Assembly: GCA_017398045.1 (NCBI GenBank)
Contig: JAFQHI010000025.1
Coordinates: 62,001 to 126,000, forward strand
Origin: Alistipes sp.
Lineage (GTDB): Bacteria; Bacteroidota; Bacteroidia; Bacteroidales; Rikenellaceae
Direction of reading: 5' to 3'
Length of the DNA stretch: 64,000 nt
Positions 14,832-23,722 of this stretch are shown one piece after another (position 1 is the first letter of the stretch; every line of letters begins with the position of its first letter). The translations under genes and the position numbers were made by a program. The notes under the pieces were generated by a model. It was not told the DNA's origin and ran no database searches. It saw only the letters and a program-made list of their open reading frames with translations.

Positions 14832-16652
14832 ATGAACCGACTGCTGACTCTTCTCTATTCCCTCCTGATGCCGAGCCTGCTCATGGCAGGTAACATCTAC
14901 CTCTCGCCCACGGGCGACGACCGCGCCGACGGTAGCCGGCAACATCCGTTACGCACGCCCCATGCGGCCCTGAAGATGGCACGCGAGTGGCGCAGAACGG
15001 CCGATGAGCGCGTCGCGGGTGGCATTGAGATTCGTTTCGAGGCGGGACGCTACACGCTCGATCGGACCATCTACCTGCGCCCCGAAGACAGCGGTACGGC
15101 CGACTCCCCTACGACGCTTCGCCCCGCCGAGGGTGCCGAAGGCAAAGTATTTATCGTGGGTAGCACGCCCCTTAAAGATTGGTCGAAGGAGGGCAACTGC
15201 TGGGTGACGGAGGCTCCGAAAATCCACGCCCGCCCGCTCCTCACGCGCCAGCTCTGGGGCTTTGGCGGCAAGCTCTTCCGCGCCAACCAATTTGGCGAGG
15301 GAAAGATGGAGCGCATGATTGCATTCAACAAGGAGCAACGTACCATCACCATTCCGAAGCCCACGATTGCGGGGCTGGAGCAAGCCGAGGGGTTGGAGAT
15401 GATGGTGCATCAGCGTTGGGCCACGGCCATTCTGCGCGTAAAGGAGATGCGCTACGAAGGCGACAAGGCCATCCTGTCGTTCCTCGAGCCTGAAAGCTAC
15501 CTCGAATTTGAACATCCCTGGCCGCAACCGGTCATTGGCGAGGAGCGGGGCAACTCCTCCTTTATGCTGATGAACGCCCGCGAGCTGCTCAACGAGGACT
15601 ACGAATGGTGGCAGGAGGGGGCCACCGGCAAAATCTACCTCTACGCCAAAGACCCCGCCATCGACCCGAACAAAACGACGGTCTATATTCCCCATTTGGA
15701 GCGACTGATGACCATCGAGGGGGCAGCCAAGCAGGCGGTGGAGTATATCTATTTCCGCGGCCTCACCTTTGCCGACACGGCCTGGAATCGTCCCTCGGAG
15801 GCGGGCCACGTGACCTTACAGGGCGGTTTTGCCTTTATCGACGGCTACAAACTCTACGAAAAGGAGGGCTTCCCGTGGGATAAGAACCTCGAAAATCAGG
15901 CCTGGGTTGTAAGACCCGAGGCAGCCGTTTCGGTCACGAACGCCCGCCACATTGCGTTTGAGGGCTGCTTGTTTGTTGCCCTCGGCTCGACGGGACTGGA
16001 TTTGGCAGCCAACGTACACCACGCGACGGTTGCACATTGCACCTTCCGCAACATCGGTGGCACGGCACTGCTCGCAGGTTCGTTTGGCGAGGGGGCAACC
16101 GAGGTTCATATCCCCTACCACCAAATCGGCTCCGAGGAGGGCTTCTGCACCCACCTGCGCCTTGCCTACAACACCATCACCAACTGCACGCGCGAGGATT
16201 GGGGTGCGGTCGGCATCGGATGCGGATACGTGAGCGATACGGCCATTCACGCCAACACGGTCGATGGGGTCAATTACTCGGCCATTGCCGTCGGCTGGGG
16301 CTGGACGAAGCACAAAACCGGCATGGCACGCAACAGCATCACCTACAACACGGTGCGCAACTATGCCCGTCAGCTCTACGACACGGGGGGCATCTACACC
16401 CTCTCGAATCAGCCCAAATCGCTCATCGAGCATAACATCATCTACGCCCCGATAAAGGCCCCTTACGCCACCAACGACCGCGGTTTCTGCATCTACCTCG
16501 ATGCCGCAACCGACGGCTACACGATTCGTAACAACTGGTGCGAGATTCCCGACTCGTTCGGGTTCAACAATCCGGGTCCGAAGGTTAAATTCGAGGGACA
16601 GAACGGCCCCGAAGTGGACCGCGACGCGCTTTTACGAGCCATCCAAAAGTAA
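14832..16652 (+). CDS. Secreted right-handed beta-helix glycosidase, GH141-like
   Basis: A 606-aa protein with a signal peptide (MNRLLTLLYSLLMPSLLMAG) and a right-handed parallel beta-helix. It starts NIYLSPTGDDRADGSRQHPL, typical of large helix proteins such as GH141 and GH120. Later come a Trp-rich insert (YEWWQEGATGKIYLYAKDP) and repeated helix turns with RHIAFEGCLF, YNTITNCTREDWGAVGIGCG and YDTGGIYTLSNQP. GH141 includes an RG-II alpha-L-fucosidase and xylanases, so a side-chain trimming role is plausible; the family is an inference. The start at 14832 is chosen because the upstream codon at 14805 overlaps the -7 box. It heads a plus-strand operon with GH31, a UroD-like protein and a symporter. 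Confidence 0.75.
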   Translation: MNRLLTLLYSLLMPSLLMAGNIYLSPTGDDRADGSRQHPLRTPHAALKMAREWRRTADERVAGGIEIRFEAGRYTLDRTIYLRPEDSGTADSPTTLRPAEGAEGKVFIVGSTPLKDWSKEGNCWVTEAPKIHARPLLTRQLWGFGGKLFRANQFGEGKMERMIAFNKEQRTITIPKPTIAGLEQAEGLEMMVHQRWATAILRVKEMRYEGDKAILSFLEPESYLEFEHPWPQPVIGEERGNSSFMLMNARELLNEDYEWWQEGATGKIYLYAKDPAIDPNKTTVYIPHLERLMTIEGAAKQAVEYIYFRGLTFADTAWNRPSEAGHVTLQGGFAFIDGYKLYEKEGFPWDKNLENQAWVVRPEAAVSVTNARHIAFEGCLFVALGSTGLDLAANVHHATVAHCTFRNIGGTALLAGSFGEGATEVHIPYHQIGSEEGFCTHLRLAYNTITNCTREDWGAVGIGCGYVSDTAIHANTVDGVNYSAIAVGWGWTKHKTGMARNSITYNTVRNYARQLYDTGGIYTLSNQPKSLIEHNIIYAPIKAPYATNDRGFCIYLDAATDGYTIRNNWCEIPDSFGFNNPGPKVKFEGQNGPEVDRDALLRAIQK

Positions 16653-16683
16653 CAATTCACACAAAAAACCCAACCAATAGACG

Positions 16684-18939
16684 ATGAAACAGACCAATTA
16701 TCATCTTTTCGATTTTCTGGACTTTGACCCCGATTTGGGGCGCGACGAGGCCCTTTGGAAGGCCTACAAGCCCACCTCGGTCGAGGTGGTGGCAGGCGAC
16801 ATCCATATCGCCGTACCCTTCCAAAAGCAGCTCAAAGCGGCCGACATGGCTGCCGACACGAAGGCCGAACAGGTGACACACACGCTTATTCTGCGTGCCT
16901 ATGGCGAGGAGCTTGTGCGCCTCTTCCTTTCGACCAACGGCCAAGCACCGAGCGACAAGAGCGAGATGCTTGCGTATGCCCCCTCCGTGAAACAGATGCC
17001 CCTCACGGCTACCTTGACGGACGACGTATGGCACTTCCACGATGCAAACGGCACGCTCCGCGGTGAGCTGAACATGAAGGAGGCCGTTATCGACTTCTGG
17101 AGCGACCTGCAACCCGCCCCGCAGCCCACCATCGACCTGACGATTTATCCCGACGGTGTAAAGGAGAAGCCCGTGCGCCTCTCGGCTTACGACCACTTCT
17201 CGCCCCCGCGTTACGATGCCCTGCCACTCGCCTACTGCGAGACGGAGGGAAAGATTGACCGCGCCACCCTCTCGTTCGAGTGCAAGCACGATGAGTGTTT
17301 TGCCGGTACGGGTGAGCGATTCACGAAGATGGACCTTTCGGGTCACACCTTCTACCTCAAGAATCAGGATGGTCAGGGCGTGAACAACCGTCGTGCCTAT
17401 AAGAATATCCCCTTCTACCTCTCGAGCCGCTTGTATGGCGTCTTCTACCACACGAGCAACTACTGCAAACTTTCGTTGGCCGACCACTCGACCCGCTCGG
17501 TGCAGTTCCTCTACGAATCGCCCACGGTGGACGCCTTCCTCATCGGTGGCTCGTCGCCCGAACGCATCCTCTACAACTACCGCACGCTGACCGGTTTTCC
17601 GTCGCTGCCCCCGATGTGGAGCTTCGGTATCTGGATGAGCCGCATGACCTACTTCTCGGCCGATGAAGTGCAGGAGATTTGCGACCGTCTGCGTCGCGAG
17701 AAGTACCCCTGCGATGTGATTCACCTCGATACGGGTTGGTTCCGCACCGACTGGCTTTGCGAGTGGAAATTCAACCCCGAGCGTTTCCCCGACCCCGTGG
17801 GCTTTCTCAAGGGGCTGAAGGAGGATGGCTACCGCGTATCGCTCTGGCAGTTGCCCTACGTTGCCGAGGGTGCCGAGCAGATTCACGAGGCGAAGGAGAA
17901 CCGCTACATCGCGCCCCTGACGAAGGAGCAGGAGCGTGCCGAGGGTTCAAACTTCTCGACCCTGGACTATGCCGGCACGATTGACTTCACCTACCCGAAG
18001 GCTACCGCGTGGTACAAGGGACTCCTGAAGGAGCTGCTGGATATGGGCGTAGTCTGCATCAAGACCGACTTTGGCGAGAATATCCACATGGATGCCGACT
18101 ACTACGCGATGCCCCCCGAAGAGCTGAACAACCTCTACGCCCTGCTCTATCAGAAGGCCGCCTACGAAATCACGAAGGAGGTGACGGGCGACGGCATCGT
18201 CTGGGCCCGCTCGGCCTGGGCCGGTTGCCAGCGTTACCCGCTGCATTGGGGCGGTGACTCGGCCTCGACCTGGGACGGCATGGCCGGTTCGGTGAAGGGC
18301 GGTCTGCACTTCGGTCTTTCGGGCTTCGGCTTCTGGAGCCACGATGTGCCGGGCTTCCACTCGCTGCCCAACTTCATGAACTCGCCCCTCGACGAGAAGG
18401 TCTATATGCGCTGGACGCAGTTCGGCGTCTTCACCTCGCATATGCGCTACCACGGTTCGTTCAAGCGTGAGCCTTGGCATTACCCCGCCATCGCGCCCAT
18501 CGTGAAGCGTTGGTGGAAATTGCGCTACCGCCTGATGCCCTACATCCTCGAGGAGGCCCGCACGACCACCGAGACGGGTTATCCGATGGTACGCGCTCTG
18601 ATGATGCACCACCCCGACGACCGTCAGGTATGGCACATCGACGACGAATACTACTTCGGTTCGCAGTTCCTCGTGGCCCCCGTGATGAACAGCGAGGACA
18701 AACGCGACGTCTATCTGCCGGAGGGTCGATGGGTCGATTTCTTCACCGGTGAACGCTTCGAGGGCGGCCGTTGGCTGAAGGGTGTGGAGTGTCCCCTGGA
18801 GCGGATGCCGCTCTATGTGAAGGAGGGTGCCGAAATCAGCCTCTACCCCGACCTCGACCCGCAGCACACCGACCAGATGGACCTCACGAAGGCCGAAAAG
18901 CTTGTAATTGACGAAACATTTAACGGATTCAAATTCTAA
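16684..18939 (+). CDS. GH31 alpha-xylosidase (YicI-like), cytoplasmic
   Basis: A 751-aa protein without a signal peptide, matching bacterial alpha-xylosidases of family GH31. The N-terminal beta-sandwich domains span about 1-300 and the barrel begins with PPMWSFGIWMSRMTYFS. The nucleophile is Asp462 in IKTDFGE. The acid/base is Asp525 in HWGGDS, preceded by ARSAWAGCQRYP. It should remove alpha-xylosyl (or a related alpha-glycosyl) group from short oligosaccharides after uptake. It lies 31 bp after the beta-helix gene and 7 bp before the UroD-like gene, with a Na/sugar symporter further down, so the operon appears to import and trim a small oligosaccharide. Confidence 0.9.
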   Translation: MKQTNYHLFDFLDFDPDLGRDEALWKAYKPTSVEVVAGDIHIAVPFQKQLKAADMAADTKAEQVTHTLILRAYGEELVRLFLSTNGQAPSDKSEMLAYAPSVKQMPLTATLTDDVWHFHDANGTLRGELNMKEAVIDFWSDLQPAPQPTIDLTIYPDGVKEKPVRLSAYDHFSPPRYDALPLAYCETEGKIDRATLSFECKHDECFAGTGERFTKMDLSGHTFYLKNQDGQGVNNRRAYKNIPFYLSSRLYGVFYHTSNYCKLSLADHSTRSVQFLYESPTVDAFLIGGSSPERILYNYRTLTGFPSLPPMWSFGIWMSRMTYFSADEVQEICDRLRREKYPCDVIHLDTGWFRTDWLCEWKFNPERFPDPVGFLKGLKEDGYRVSLWQLPYVAEGAEQIHEAKENRYIAPLTKEQERAEGSNFSTLDYAGTIDFTYPKATAWYKGLLKELLDMGVVCIKTDFGENIHMDADYYAMPPEELNNLYALLYQKAAYEITKEVTGDGIVWARSAWAGCQRYPLHWGGDSASTWDGMAGSVKGGLHFGLSGFGFWSHDVPGFHSLPNFMNSPLDEKVYMRWTQFGVFTSHMRYHGSFKREPWHYPAIAPIVKRWWKLRYRLMPYILEEARTTTETGYPMVRALMMHHPDDRQVWHIDDEYYFGSQFLVAPVMNSEDKRDVYLPEGRWVDFFTGERFEGGRWLKGVECPLERMPLYVKEGAEISLYPDLDPQHTDQMDLTKAEKLVIDETFNGFKF

Positions 18940-18946
18940 CGCAACG

Positions 18947-20011
18947 ATGAATACTTGGAAGAAAAATTGGGAGCAATCGAAGCAGAACTACCTCGCTTGG
19001 TGGCAACATAAGGGCTGCGTACTGACGATGTGGGAGCATCTGCAAGCGGGTGTAACACCCCACGCCGAGGTGGCCGCCCCCGCAGCACCGAAGGATATGA
19101 ACCAACGCTGGTTCGACCCCGCATGGCGTGCCGAGGAGCTGAACCACTATGTGGCTCACTCGTCGCTCAAGGCCGATATTATCCCCGTCGCCAACACCCA
19201 GTTAGGCCCCGGTTCGTTGGCCGCCATCCTGGGCGGTAAGCTGGAGGGCGGTGCCGATACGATTTGGATTCATCCGGCCGATGCGGTGGGTCAGGATATC
19301 GTCTTCGACCCCGAAAACCCCGCCTGGAAGCTCCACAAAGAGCTGCTGAAGGCCTCGAAGAAGCTCGCCCAGGGCAACTACTACGTCGGTATGCCCGACC
19401 TGATGGAGGGTCTGGATGTGCTGGCGGCCATTCGTGGCACGGACAACGTGCTGCTCGACACAATGATTGACCCCGACCTGTTGGAGCATCAGTTAAAGCA
19501 GGTCAATGAGATTTACTTCAAGGTCTATGACGAGCTGTATGACATCATCCGCGAGGACGACGGCATGGCCTTCTGTTACTTCTCGATTTGGGGTCCGGGG
19601 CGCGTGAGCAAGCTCCAGAGCGACATCTCGATTATGATTTCCGAAGAGGACTACCGCCGTTTCGTGCAACCCTTCATCCGCGAGCAGTGCCAAAAATTGG
19701 ATTACACGCTCTACCACCTCGACGGTGTGGGGGCCATTCGTCACCTCGATGCCCTCTTGGAGATTGAGGAGCTGAACGCCATCCAATGGACCCCGGGCGT
19801 GGGTGAGCCGCAGGGAGGCGACAAGAAATGGTATGACCTCTACCGCCGCATCAAGGCGGGTGGCAAATCCATCGAGGCCAACTGGATTACGCTCGACGAA
19901 CTGGAGCCGCTCCTGGACAACGTGGGAGCCGAGGGTATGTTGCTCTCGATGGACTTCAAGAACGAGCAGGAAATCGACGAGGCACTGAAGATTGTCGAGC
20001 GATACCGCTAA
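18947..20011 (+). CDS. UroD-fold protein lacking zinc/thiol ligands
   Basis: A 354-aa protein with the uroporphyrinogen decarboxylase/MtaA barrel layout (WGPGRVSKLQSDISIMISEE, YTLYHLDGVGAIRHLDALL, IQWTPGVGEPQGG). The position of the His-x-Cys zinc motif reads HLDG (His257, Asp259), and the C-terminal Cys motif is replaced by LSMDFKN. Activation of a thiol by zinc is therefore unlikely. The HemE substrate-binding N-terminus is not evident either. It starts 7 bp after GH31 and 28 bp before the symporter, so it is tied to sugar use. The function is unknown; it might act on a sugar or glycoside intermediate. ATG 18947 is used because the longer frame overlaps the GH31 end. Confidence 0.75.
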   Translation: MNTWKKNWEQSKQNYLAWWQHKGCVLTMWEHLQAGVTPHAEVAAPAAPKDMNQRWFDPAWRAEELNHYVAHSSLKADIIPVANTQLGPGSLAAILGGKLEGGADTIWIHPADAVGQDIVFDPENPAWKLHKELLKASKKLAQGNYYVGMPDLMEGLDVLAAIRGTDNVLLDTMIDPDLLEHQLKQVNEIYFKVYDELYDIIREDDGMAFCYFSIWGPGRVSKLQSDISIMISEEDYRRFVQPFIREQCQKLDYTLYHLDGVGAIRHLDALLEIEELNAIQWTPGVGEPQGGDKKWYDLYRRIKAGGKSIEANWITLDELEPLLDNVGAEGMLLSMDFKNEQEIDEALKIVERYR

Positions 20012-20039
20012 AAAACAAACCAACCTAACACCATAACCT

Positions 20040-21608
20040 ATGATTAACGCTAACTATCTGCAAGGATTGGATTGGGGAATCCTGATTGGCTACTTTCTCA
20101 TCCTCTTTGCCATCGGCATCTGGGCCAGCACCCAACGCAAGAAGGGAAGCTCGCTCTTTTTGGCCGAGAACTCGCTGCGGTGGTACCACATCGGCTTCTC
20201 GATGTGGGGTACCAACGTCGGCCCCTCGATGCTGATTGCCTCGGCATCGGCCGGTTTCACGACCGGTATCGTATCGGGTAACTTCGCCTGGTACGCCTTT
20301 ATCTTTATCTGTATGTTGGCCTTCGTCTTCGCTCCGCGCTACCTCGGTTCGAAGGTCTCGACGCTCCCCGAATTTATGGGCAAGCGTTTCGGCCAATCGA
20401 CGCGCAACATCCTGGCCTGGTACACGATGATTACGGTGCTGATTTCGTGGTTGGCCCTCACGCTCTTCGCCGGAGGCGTGCTGATTCGTCAAGTCTTCGA
20501 TATTCCGATGTGGCAATCGGCCCTGATTCTGCTGGCCATCTCGGCCTTCTTCACGATGCTGGGTGGTCTGAAGGCGGTGGCCTACACGAATGTCTATCAG
20601 ATGCTGCTGCTGATTTTCGTCTCGGCTACAATTGTCATTGCCGGTCTGAATAAGTTGGGCGGCATCGACGAGCTTATGGCCCGCACACCGGCCGACTATT
20701 GGGTGCTGTTCCGCCCCAATTCGGATGTCGATTTCCCGTGGTTGCCGATTGTATTGGGCTACCCGATTTCGGGCATCTGGTTCTGGTGTACCGACCAGTC
20801 GATGGTGCAGCCCGTTCTGGCCGCCAAGAACCTGCGCGAGGGTCAGCTCGGTACGAACTTTACGGGCTGGCTGAAGATTCTGGATGTGCCTCTCTACATC
20901 CTGCCGGGTATCATCTGCTTCGCCCTCTACCCCACCTTGGCCAACCCCGATGAGGCCTATATGACGATGGTCAAGAACCTCTTCCCGGCCGGTATGGTGG
21001 GTCTGGTGTTGGCTGTTTTGACAGCCGCTCTGGTCAGCACGATTGGGTCGGCACTGAATGCCTTGAGTACGGTCTTCACGATGGATATATACGTCAAGAA
21101 GTTCAACCCCGCGGCCTCGAACAAGGAGATTATCCGCATGGGGCAGGTGGTGACCATCGTGGGTGCCATCCTCTCGGTGGTGATTTGCGTGGCCATTGAC
21201 TCGATTAAGGGGCTGAACCTCTTCAACGTCTTCCAGTCGGTATTGAGCTTCATCGCACCGCCGATGGCCGCCGTCTTTGTGCTGGGTGTCTTCTGGAAGC
21301 GCACCACGAAGCGTGCCGCCAACTTTGCCCTCACGCTCGGAACGCTCATCAGCATCGGCACGGGTGTGATGTACCTCTGGGCATGGCCCGAGGGCGTTGT
21401 CAAGCCCCACTTCATGATGCTTTCGTTCTACCTCTGGGTGGCATTGGTTGTGGCGATGATGCTTATTTCGCACTTCGACCGCTCGCCCATGGAGGAGGGT
21501 ACGGAACTATTCGACAAGGTGGAGCGTCAGAAGGTCGGCGGTCTGGTAGCCACGCTGTGGGTGCTGCTGATTGCCGTCATGGTCGGCCTCTACATCTTCT
21601 TCAATTAG
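20040..21608 (+). CDS. Sodium/solute symporter (SSS/SLC5 family)
   Basis: A 522-aa inner-membrane protein with about 13-14 hydrophobic helices. Family signs are a first helix after DWGILIGYFLILFAIGIW, the RWYHIGFSMWGTNVGPSMLIASASAGF segment in TM2 (quoted in part), YLGSKVSTLPEFMGKRFG, and TAALVSTIGSALNALSTVFT in TM9. These proteins use the sodium gradient to import sugars, sugar acids or related solutes. The substrate is not visible, but the operon (GH31, beta-helix glycosidase, UroD-like) and the convergent L-galactose operon point to a plant cell-wall sugar. A strong terminator follows. Confidence 0.9.
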   Translation: MINANYLQGLDWGILIGYFLILFAIGIWASTQRKKGSSLFLAENSLRWYHIGFSMWGTNVGPSMLIASASAGFTTGIVSGNFAWYAFIFICMLAFVFAPRYLGSKVSTLPEFMGKRFGQSTRNILAWYTMITVLISWLALTLFAGGVLIRQVFDIPMWQSALILLAISAFFTMLGGLKAVAYTNVYQMLLLIFVSATIVIAGLNKLGGIDELMARTPADYWVLFRPNSDVDFPWLPIVLGYPISGIWFWCTDQSMVQPVLAAKNLREGQLGTNFTGWLKILDVPLYILPGIICFALYPTLANPDEAYMTMVKNLFPAGMVGLVLAVLTAALVSTIGSALNALSTVFTMDIYVKKFNPAASNKEIIRMGQVVTIVGAILSVVICVAIDSIKGLNLFNVFQSVLSFIAPPMAAVFVLGVFWKRTTKRAANFALTLGTLISIGTGVMYLWAWPEGVVKPHFMMLSFYLWVALVVAMMLISHFDRSPMEEGTELFDKVERQKVGGLVATLWVLLIAVMVGLYIFFN

Positions 21609-21623
21609 CCGACCCAATGCAAC

Positions 21624-21664
21624 AAGCAAGGCTGTCCAAGAAGGACAGCCTTGCTTTATTTTAA
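21624..21664 (+). terminator. Rho-independent terminator after the symporter gene
   Basis: A perfect 14-bp stem AAGCAAGGCTGTCC / GGACAGCCTTGCTT with a 5-nt loop, followed by TATTTT. It ends the plus-strand operon that begins at 14832. Confidence 0.9.
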
Positions 21665-21711
21665 GGGTTATTAAAGGTTGCTAAAGGCGATTAAAGATTG
21701 CCTTTAGTTCC
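21661..21711. repeat. TAAAGG decamer array
   Basis: Decamers of the TTAAAGGTTG and CTAAAGGCGA type end in an inverted CCTTTAG (CTAAAGGC/GCCTTTAG, 8-bp stem). It lies between two convergent operons. Confidence 0.6.
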
Positions 21712-21716
21712 CTGTC

Positions 21717-22736
21717 CTAGAACTTCACCAGAATTCTAAACACCTTCCCCGGTGCCTCCGCCCAGGTCTTCATCACCTCGTGCGCTGTTTCGGGAGTGGC
21801 GACTGCCGAAATCAGTCTATCCTTCGGGAAGTCGGGATTTTCGTGCATAAAGCGAATCACGGCACGGAAATCCGAGGGCATGGCGTTGCGCGAACCGCGG
21901 ATATCCAGCTCCTTCTGTACGAAGAGTTTGGTCTGGAACTCCACATTACTCTTGGCATAGCCGATGCAGACCACACGACCGGCAAAGGACACCTCATCGA
22001 CCGCCATGACGTAGGTAATGGGCGAACCTACGGCCTCCACCACTACATTGGGACCATGACCACCGGTCAGCTCCTGGAGCTTTTCATGCACATTCTCCTG
22101 CATCGTATTGACCGTGTATTTGGCACCGAGCTGCTTGGCCAGAGCCAACTTCTCGTCGTCGATATCGGCCGCAATGACCGTAGCACCGCGCAGGGCAGCA
22201 CGCACGATGGCACCCACGCCAATCATACCGCAACCAATCACCATCACCGTATCGAGGTCCGTCACCTGGGCGCGATCCACGGCATGGAAACCAACACTCA
22301 TCGGCTCAATCAGGGCGGCATCGCGCGTCGAGATGCCCTCGGCCGGAATCACCTTCTGCCAGGGAACCACGATGTAGTCCGACATGGCACCGTTGCGCTG
22401 CACACCGAGCGTCTCGTTGAATTGGCAGGCATTCACGCGACCCGCAAGACACGAAGCACACGTACCACAGGCCGTGTAGGGGTTAATCGTCACCGTCTGC
22501 CCTACCTTGACCGAGGCAGGTACACCCTCACCTACGGCCGTCACCTCGCCACCGATTTCGTGACCCGGGATAACGGGCAACTTCACCATCGGGTTGCGAC
22601 CCAGGTAGGTGTTCAAATCCGAGCCGCAATAGCCCACATAACACATCTTCACAAGCACCTCACCCGCCTTGGGCTGCGGCTGCTCCAACTCGACCACCTT
22701 CATCTCCAAAGGGGCGACAATCTGTACTGCTTTCAT
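21717..22736 (-). CDS. Zinc alcohol dehydrogenase, probable L-galactonate 5-dehydrogenase
   Basis: A 339-aa medium-chain zinc dehydrogenase. The catalytic zinc site is GYCGSD and PGHEIGGEV. The structural zinc site is CGTCASCLAGRVNAC. The NAD-binding motif is VIGCGMIGVGA. In Bacteroides vulgatus a similar enzyme (Bvu0222; Hobbs et al. 2014, from memory) oxidises L-galactonate to D-tagaturonate as the last step of L-galactose use, together with an aldo/keto reductase and an amidohydrolase. The same three types occur here in one operon, so that role is assigned by context. It is 48 bp downstream of the lactonase gene. Confidence 0.85.
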   Translation of the reverse strand: MKAVQIVAPLEMKVVELEQPQPKAGEVLVKMCYVGYCGSDLNTYLGRNPMVKLPVIPGHEIGGEVTAVGEGVPASVKVGQTVTINPYTACGTCASCLAGRVNACQFNETLGVQRNGAMSDYIVVPWQKVIPAEGISTRDAALIEPMSVGFHAVDRAQVTDLDTVMVIGCGMIGVGAIVRAALRGATVIAADIDDEKLALAKQLGAKYTVNTMQENVHEKLQELTGGHGPNVVVEAVGSPITYVMAVDEVSFAGRVVCIGYAKSNVEFQTKLFVQKELDIRGSRNAMPSDFRAVIRFMHENPDFPKDRLISAVATPETAHEVMKTWAEAPGKVFRILVKF

Positions 22737-22784
22737 TGGATATCAATTAACTGTTTTCGTTTCACAAAACCTCAAAAGGTGCTT

Positions 22785-23708
22785 TTACTCTGACATATTT
22801 TTGATATATGGGAGTTCTACGAGGTTTTTGAAGCCGTAGAATCGCTCCGCATTCCTTCCCAGGAACATCGCCTTCTCCTCGTCGGTCAGCTCGGTCGTCT
22901 TCTGCACAAAGTCATACGACATGCGGTAGGTGATGGCCGTGATGGTGCGCGGATAGTCCGAGCCCCACATCAGCTTCTCCATACCCACCTCCTCGGCAGC
23001 CTGACGAATCGCCTTAATCGCCCCATGGAAGGGGTAAAACTCCGAGTTGTAGAGCCAGGTAATACCGCCCGACTCGATCATCACGTTCGGATGATGCGCC
23101 AGGCGTACCTGCTCCATAAAGGTCGGGAAGGTGGCCATACCGAAGTGGCCGATGGCCGTCTTGAGGTCGGGATGCTGCTGCAGTAGCTCATCCAGCTGGG
23201 CAATTTGGCGAGAATCATCGTCCAAATCAATCGAGAGCATCATCCCCTCCTTTTCCATCCAGGCGAAGAGGTCGGCCATCTTCTTATCCTGCAACTCCAC
23301 CACCACGGCATCGGTCTTGAGGCGGTTGCCGGGAATCTTAATAGCCTTAAAGCCACGCGCTTTCAGCTGCTTGGCCTGCCCCACGACATCCTCGTCGAAG
23401 TATTCGCACATACCACAACAGAAAAAGCGGTCGGGGTAGGCCGTTTGCACCTCTTGCAGGTAGTCGTTCTGGTGGCCATCGATATACTCCTGCGTGATGA
23501 CGGCTGCCGAGACCTGCGCATAGTTCATATTCGACAGAAAAACCTCGGCCGTGTTGCGTCCGTCAATCATAAACGGGGGAATCATCTGCACCTCCTCACC
23601 GAGGAAATGCGAGCGGCCGTTTTCGAGCGTCTGAATCCGCTTGCCGTTCCAGCGGGCATCCTGCTTGAGCCACAAATGGGCGTGGGCGTCGATAATCTTG
23701 TAATCCAT
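22785..23708 (-). CDS. Amidohydrolase, probable L-galactono-1,5-lactonase
   Basis: A 307-aa protein of the amidohydrolase_2 (COG3618) group. It starts DYKIIDAHAHLW, which supplies the first His pair of the metal site. ISTR-type barrel strands follow, with GHFGMATFP and the late MWGSDYPRTI that carries the catalytic Asp. This group includes L-fuconolactonase, L-rhamnonolactonase and the L-galactono-1,5-lactonase of Bacteroides vulgatus (Bvu0220). It should hydrolyse the lactone made by the adjacent aldo/keto reductase. The start ATG at 23708 is preferred over an upstream TTG at 23717. The gene is 14 bp after the reductase gene. Confidence 0.85.
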   Translation of the reverse strand: MDYKIIDAHAHLWLKQDARWNGKRIQTLENGRSHFLGEEVQMIPPFMIDGRNTAEVFLSNMNYAQVSAAVITQEYIDGHQNDYLQEVQTAYPDRFFCCGMCEYFDEDVVGQAKQLKARGFKAIKIPGNRLKTDAVVVELQDKKMADLFAWMEKEGMMLSIDLDDDSRQIAQLDELLQQHPDLKTAIGHFGMATFPTFMEQVRLAHHPNVMIESGGITWLYNSEFYPFHGAIKAIRQAAEEVGMEKLMWGSDYPRTITAITYRMSYDFVQKTTELTDEEKAMFLGRNAERFYGFKNLVELPYIKNMSE

Positions 23709-23722
23709 CTCACACAATCGGG

